This document shows positions 5,881-7,980 of a stretch of DNA of 7,980 bases, piece by piece (positions within the stretch are counted from its first letter, which is position 1; each line of letters starts with the position of its first letter). The DNA comes from Candidatus Dormiibacterota bacterium (lineage in GTDB: Bacteria; Chloroflexota; Dormibacteria; Aeolococcales; Aeolococcaceae). A program made the translations under genes and the position numbers. The stretch lies in contig PLXL01000118.1 in the NCBI GenBank assembly GCA_003153215.1, positions 1 to 7,980 on the forward strand. Reading direction: 5' to 3'. A model generated the notes under the pieces. It did not search any database, was not told the DNA's origin, and saw only the letters and a program-made list of their open reading frames with translations.

Positions 5881-6975
5881 GTGAGCGGAGCCACGCCTGC
5901 GGCCGACGAGCTGGGAGGCGAGACGCCTCCGGCCCTTGGCGGCCGCTTCCTGACCAAGCGAACCCTGATCTCGATCGCTGCCGCGATCCTCATCGTGGGG
6001 GTGGTCGTGTGGCGCGCGGACATCCCCTGGGGGGAGGCCTGGGACAAGATACGGACCGCCAACCTCTCCCTGTACCTCCTCGCCATCGTCGTCTACTACC
6101 TCTCCTTCGTCGCTCGCGGCCTCCGCTGGCAGGTGCTTCTCGCCAACGCCGGTGAGGTGCGCAAGGCCCGCAGGCTGACCCCGCTCGTCCTGGCGTCGTT
6201 CTTCGTCAACTGCGTCGTCCCGGCCAAGATGGGGGACGTCTATCGCGCCTATCTCGGCCGGGTCCGGGAGCGCATCCCCGGCAGCAAGGCATTCGGGACC
6301 GTGGTCAGTGAGCGCCTCCTCGACCTCTGCGTGGTGGTGGCACTGCTCCTGGTGTCCGGGGCTTACATCTTCCACAAGAAGGACTCGGGGGCCCTGGTCC
6401 CCTACGTCATCATCGGCGGACTCCTCTGCGCGTTCGGCATCGGGGTCATCGTGCTGATGCGAGCCGGCCGGGGGACGCGCCTCCTCCGGCTGCTGCCCAA
6501 TGCGATATTCCGCCGCTACGAATCGTTCCGCAGCGGCGCGGTGACCTCGCTGCGCCGCTGGCCGACCCTGATCGGGCTGACCCTGGCCGTCTGGGCCTGC
6601 GAGTCGGGTCGTCTCGGGCTGGTCATCGCCGCCCTCGGGTTGAGCAGCCAGGTGGGACCGTCGCAGTTCGTCCTCGTCGCCCTGGTGGCGGCGCTGCTGA
6701 CCACGGTCCCCTTCACCCCCGGCGGGGTGGGCCTGGTCCAGGCCGGCGTGGCGACCGCCCTCGTCATCGTGGCCGGCCTCACCAAGACCCTGGCGATCTC
6801 GATCGCCCTCCTCGACGGCAGCATCACCTGGGGCAGCCTGCTCATCATCGGGTTCATCGTCTTCGCCTTGGTCCACCTCTGGATCTCTCGGGAAGCCGAC
6901 GCGCAGGGAAAGGCGCAGCCGGGAGGCCGGGCGGTGCGGGACGAGGCCCGCCCCGTGACGCCCTCCGTGGTGTGA
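5881..6975 (+). CDS. Flippase-like integral membrane protein (LPG synthase TM / UPF0104 family)
   Basis: Encodes 364 residues, mostly membrane-embedded. Hydrophobic segments lie near 28-44, 62-78, 99-113, 148-165, 172-193, 228-252, 261-277, 283-300 and 315-333. Family hallmarks are RGLRW (79-83), NCVVPAKMGDVYRAYL (110-125), SERLLDL (143-149) and TPGGVGLVQAG (279-289). This is the domain found in the membrane part of MprF lysyl-phosphatidylglycerol synthases and in archaeal AglD; stand-alone members are called flippase-like and are often encoded beside glycan or lipid biosynthesis genes. No soluble aminoacyl-transferase domain follows, so this is not a full MprF. The N-terminal 22 residues and C-terminal 30 are hydrophilic. 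The GTG at 5881 was chosen over the in-frame GTG at 5869, which overlaps the -10 element. The stop overlaps the epimerase start (GTGA), so the two are probably co-translated. The substrate is unknown; lipid or lipid-linked sugar movement is inferred. Confidence 0.9.
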   Translation: MSGATPAADELGGETPPALGGRFLTKRTLISIAAAILIVGVVVWRADIPWGEAWDKIRTANLSLYLLAIVVYYLSFVARGLRWQVLLANAGEVRKARRLTPLVLASFFVNCVVPAKMGDVYRAYLGRVRERIPGSKAFGTVVSERLLDLCVVVALLLVSGAYIFHKKDSGALVPYVIIGGLLCAFGIGVIVLMRAGRGTRLLRLLPNAIFRRYESFRSGAVTSLRRWPTLIGLTLAVWACESGRLGLVIAALGLSSQVGPSQFVLVALVAALLTTVPFTPGGVGLVQAGVATALVIVAGLTKTLAISIALLDGSITWGSLLIIGFIVFALVHLWISREADAQGKAQPGGRAVRDEARPVTPSVV

Positions 6976-7898
6976 GAGCGCTGGTCACCGGGGGGGCGGG
7001 CTTCATCGGCTCGCACCTCTCCGAAGCCCTGCTCGCGGCCGGTCACGAGGTCACCGTCGTCGACGACCTCTCACGGGGGCGGCGCTCCCAGGTGCCGACC
7101 GCCGCACGTTTCGTCCAGGCGGACGTGACCGAGGATCTGGGCGGCATCCTCGGCGAGGTCCGCCCCGAGATCGTGTTCCACGAGGCAGCCCAGATCGATG
7201 TCCGGCGCTCGCTGGCAGACCCGCTGCTCGACACCAGGATCAATGTGCTGGGCACCGTCAACCTCCTCCAGGCCTGCGCTGCCGCAGGGGTGCGCCGCGT
7301 CGTCTTCGCGAGCAGCGGAGGCGCGCTCTACGGCGACACCGCGGCGATCCCGACGCCGGAGAGCCATCCGCAGCGGCCGGCCTCGAACTACGGCGCCGCC
7401 AAGGCCGCGGCGGAGATGTATGGCGGCGTCTATGGCCAGGTCTACGGCGTCGAGTTCGTCGCGCTCCGCTACGGCAACGTCTACGGACCGCGCCAGGACC
7501 CGCACAGCGAGGCGGGAGTGGTGGCCATCTTCACCGAGCGGATGCTCAAGGGCGAGGTTCCGACCATCAACGGGGACGGCACGCAGACCCGGGACTACGT
7601 CTACGTTGCCGATGTGGTCGCGGCCAACCTGGCGGCGATCGCCGCGCCGCCCGGCGCCTACAACGTGGGCACCGGCACCGAGTGCGACGTGAACGAGCTC
7701 CACCGGCGGCTGGCTCGCATCCTTGGAGTCTCGACCCCCGCTGCCCACGGACCGGGCAAGCCCGGGGAGCAGCAGCGCTCCTGCCTGGACGCGTCACTGG
7801 CGGCGTCCCGGCTGGGCTGGCGCCCCAGCTTCTCTCTGGACGCCGGCCTCGAGGCTACGATCGCCTACTTCCGCGACCGCGGGCCCGGCTACTTGTAG
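6972..7898 (+). CDS. NAD-dependent epimerase/dehydratase, UDP-glucose 4-epimerase-like
   Basis: Encodes 308 residues, matching short GalE-type extended short-chain dehydrogenases. Motifs in order: NAD-binding TGGAGFIG (6-13) and the acidic strand end VVDD (29-32); HEAAQ (70-74); catalytic Ser in VFASSGGALYGD (111-122, Ser114/Ser115); YGAAK (140-144), with Tyr140 and Lys144 as the YxxxK pair; RYGNVYGPRQ (166-175); and GDGTQTRDYVYVAD (201-214), the nucleotide-sugar binding region. It should interconvert nucleotide sugars in the cytosol, UDP-glucose/UDP-galactose being the commonest activity, but 4-epimerases, other epimerases and some dehydratases share these motifs and the substrate is not decided. 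The GTG start lies in GTGA, overlapping the flippase-like stop by 4 bp, with no separate ribosome binding site, which points to translational coupling. Its last 10 bases overlap the 3' end of the IF-1 gene on the other strand. Confidence 0.93.
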   Translation: MRALVTGGAGFIGSHLSEALLAAGHEVTVVDDLSRGRRSQVPTAARFVQADVTEDLGGILGEVRPEIVFHEAAQIDVRRSLADPLLDTRINVLGTVNLLQACAAAGVRRVVFASSGGALYGDTAAIPTPESHPQRPASNYGAAKAAAEMYGGVYGQVYGVEFVALRYGNVYGPRQDPHSEAGVVAIFTERMLKGEVPTINGDGTQTRDYVYVADVVAANLAAIAAPPGAYNVGTGTECDVNELHRRLARILGVSTPAAHGPGKPGEQQRSCLDASLAASRLGWRPSFSLDAGLEATIAYFRDRGPGYL

Positions 7899-7980
7899 CG
7901 GAAGGTGATCCGTCCCCGGCTCAGGTCGTAAGGGCTCAGCTCCACCCTCACCTGATCGCCGATCAGGATGCGGATGTAGA
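7889..7980 (-). CDS. infA: Translation initiation factor IF-1, C-terminal part (gene continues beyond the window)
   Basis: Reading the minus strand from the window edge gives 29 residues, YIRILIGDQVRVELSPYDLS followed by RGRITFRYK, then TAG (7891-7889). This is the highly conserved C-terminus of bacterial IF-1, an OB-fold protein of about 72 residues that binds the 30S subunit A site during initiation. The VELSPYDLxRGRI block and the RYK end are diagnostic. The N-terminal 40 or so residues and the promoter lie outside the window. In many bacteria infA sits in a ribosomal-protein cluster near map, rpmJ and rpsM; if so here, that cluster lies to the right and reads towards this window. The gene converges on the epimerase gene with a 10-bp overlap. 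Confidence 0.96.
   Translation of the reverse strand, partial: YIRILIGDQVRVELSPYDLSRGRITFRYK

Noticed and set aside
5284..6876. Minus-strand open frame (530 codons) opposite the duplicated-domain and flippase-like genes
   Set aside because: Its extremely Asp/Glu/Gly/Gln-rich translation is the complement of hydrophobic membrane codons. It spans two well-supported plus-strand genes and has no recognisable domain.

Overview
This is a GC-rich (about 70% by eye) bacterial chromosomal window with ordinary housekeeping and metabolic genes. No insertion sequence, prophage, CRISPR array, tRNA or rRNA is visible. Four of the six complete chromosomal genes outside the histone-like locus start with GTG. 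Most genes lack a Shine-Dalgarno sequence and instead carry a -10-like hexamer 6-10 bases before the start codon, which suggests leaderless or near-leaderless transcripts. With an actinobacterial-type zinc alcohol dehydrogenase and an AKR-repeat histone-like protein, this points to a high-GC Terrabacteria lineage (Actinomycetota, or a relative such as Chloroflexota or Dormibacterota). That placement is inference; no marker here fixes the phylum.

Layout. On the minus strand, positions 69-2405 encode a complete ATP-dependent Lon protease, and 2510-3517 encode a zinc alcohol dehydrogenase upstream of it. A 45-bp divergent intergenic region separates the dehydrogenase from a plus-strand GNAT acetyltransferase (3563-4123). 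Positions 4124-4531 (408 bp) hold no convincing gene. They contain two hairpins, a promoter-like stretch and a strong hairpin just upstream of the next gene's ribosome binding site. That gene (4532-5167) encodes a small, very basic protein with a short coiled coil and about twenty AKR repeats, and it ends at a clear terminator hairpin (5189-5223). Next come a two-repeat protein of unknown function (5287-5805), a flippase-like membrane protein (5881-6975) and, overlapping it by 4 bp, an NAD-dependent sugar epimerase (6972-7898). The window ends inside the minus-strand gene for translation initiation factor IF-1 (7889-7980), whose 3' end overlaps the epimerase gene tail to tail.

How the genes work together. 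The flippase-like protein and epimerase are probably translationally coupled and fit a role in cell-envelope glycan or glycolipid biosynthesis. Lon (protein quality control), the histone-like protein (probable DNA compaction) and IF-1 (translation initiation) are general cell functions, and nothing suggests that they form one pathway. I found no clear sign of a new multi-gene system. The points most worth a second look are the histone-like locus with its structured leader, the leaderless-promoter pattern and the duplicated-domain protein.
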